From Nitratidesulfovibrio sp044433065 (GTDB lineage: Bacteria; Desulfobacterota; Desulfovibrionia; Desulfovibrionales; Desulfovibrionaceae): DNA of 13,095 bases. Location: assembly GCA_044433065.1 (NCBI GenBank), contig JAWXUA010000075.1:1-13095 (forward strand). The letters are read 5' to 3'. This document shows positions 12,986 through 13,095 of the stretch, one piece after another. Position 1 is the first letter of the stretch, and every line of letters starts with the position of its first letter. The position numbers and the translations under genes are program-made. A model generated the notes under the pieces. It was given only the letters and a program-made list of their open reading frames with translations. It ran no database searches and was not told the origin of the DNA.

Positions 12986-13095
12986 TCCTCCTCGGCCTCC
13001 TCTCTCCTCCTCGGCCTCCTCTCTACTCTCTGCCTTTCCTCTCTACTCCTCCTCGGCCTCCTCTCTCCTCCTCGGCCTCCTCTCTACTCCTCCTC
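12986..13095. repeat. Higher-order polypyrimidine tandem repeat at the window edge
   Basis: A 19-bp unit (TCCTCCTCGGCCTCCTCTC) occurs at 12986-13004, 13005-13023, 13047-13065 and 13066-13084. Pairs of units are separated by a 23-bp spacer (13024-13046) that contains TCTGCCTTT, giving a 61-bp higher-order period. The array runs out of the window. It is almost pure pyrimidine on the plus strand apart from GG in each unit. Confidence 0.85.

Overview
Seven genes are visible, all on the minus strand: an SLC13/DASS anion transporter, a malic enzyme, a complete fumarate reductase operon (frdC-frdA-frdB in transcription order), an adenosylcobalamin-dependent ribonucleotide reductase (nrdJ) and a sigma-54-dependent response regulator. 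The Wolinella/Desulfovibrio-type diheme quinol:fumarate reductase, short-form malic enzyme, class II reductase and NtrC-type regulator suggest an anaerobic sulfate-reducing deltaproteobacterium (Desulfovibrionaceae-like) of moderate GC. This is inference from gene content; there is no rRNA or other marker to fix the species.

Layout: 1-1479 transporter, with a strong 3' hairpin; 1688-2998 malic enzyme; 2999-3283 an intergenic stretch with a dispersed repeat and a hairpin after frdB; 3284-6601 frdB, frdA and frdC, with 12-nt gaps between genes; 6602-7378 a gene-free, largely AT-rich region that holds helically phased TTGGC repeats, a sigma-70-like promoter, the nrdJ terminator and a tandem repeat that begins in the nrdJ stop codon; 7379-9700 nrdJ; 9701-10679 and 12258-13095 gene-free, repeat-dense regions on either side of the regulator (10680-12257).

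Functionally, 1-6601 is a C4-dicarboxylate module. The transporter probably imports malate or fumarate, malic enzyme oxidatively decarboxylates malate to pyruvate with reduction of NAD(P), and FrdCAB couples menaquinol oxidation to fumarate reduction (or runs in reverse). A fumarase would complete the route but is not in this window. nrdJ supplies deoxyribonucleotides under anoxia. The regulator's target and partner kinase are not shown here.

The least ordinary part is 10065-13095. A modular family of palindromic repeats forms two compound elements of about 400-475 bp in direct orientation around the regulator gene, plus a third shorter copy. One element carries a precise 73-bp nested insertion related to a repeat beside frdB. 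The regulator itself has simple repeats in its 5' leader (GGGGTT type), inside its coding sequence (a 9-bp minisatellite encoding a Gly-Val-Gly linker) and directly after its stop codon ((TCCTC)5).
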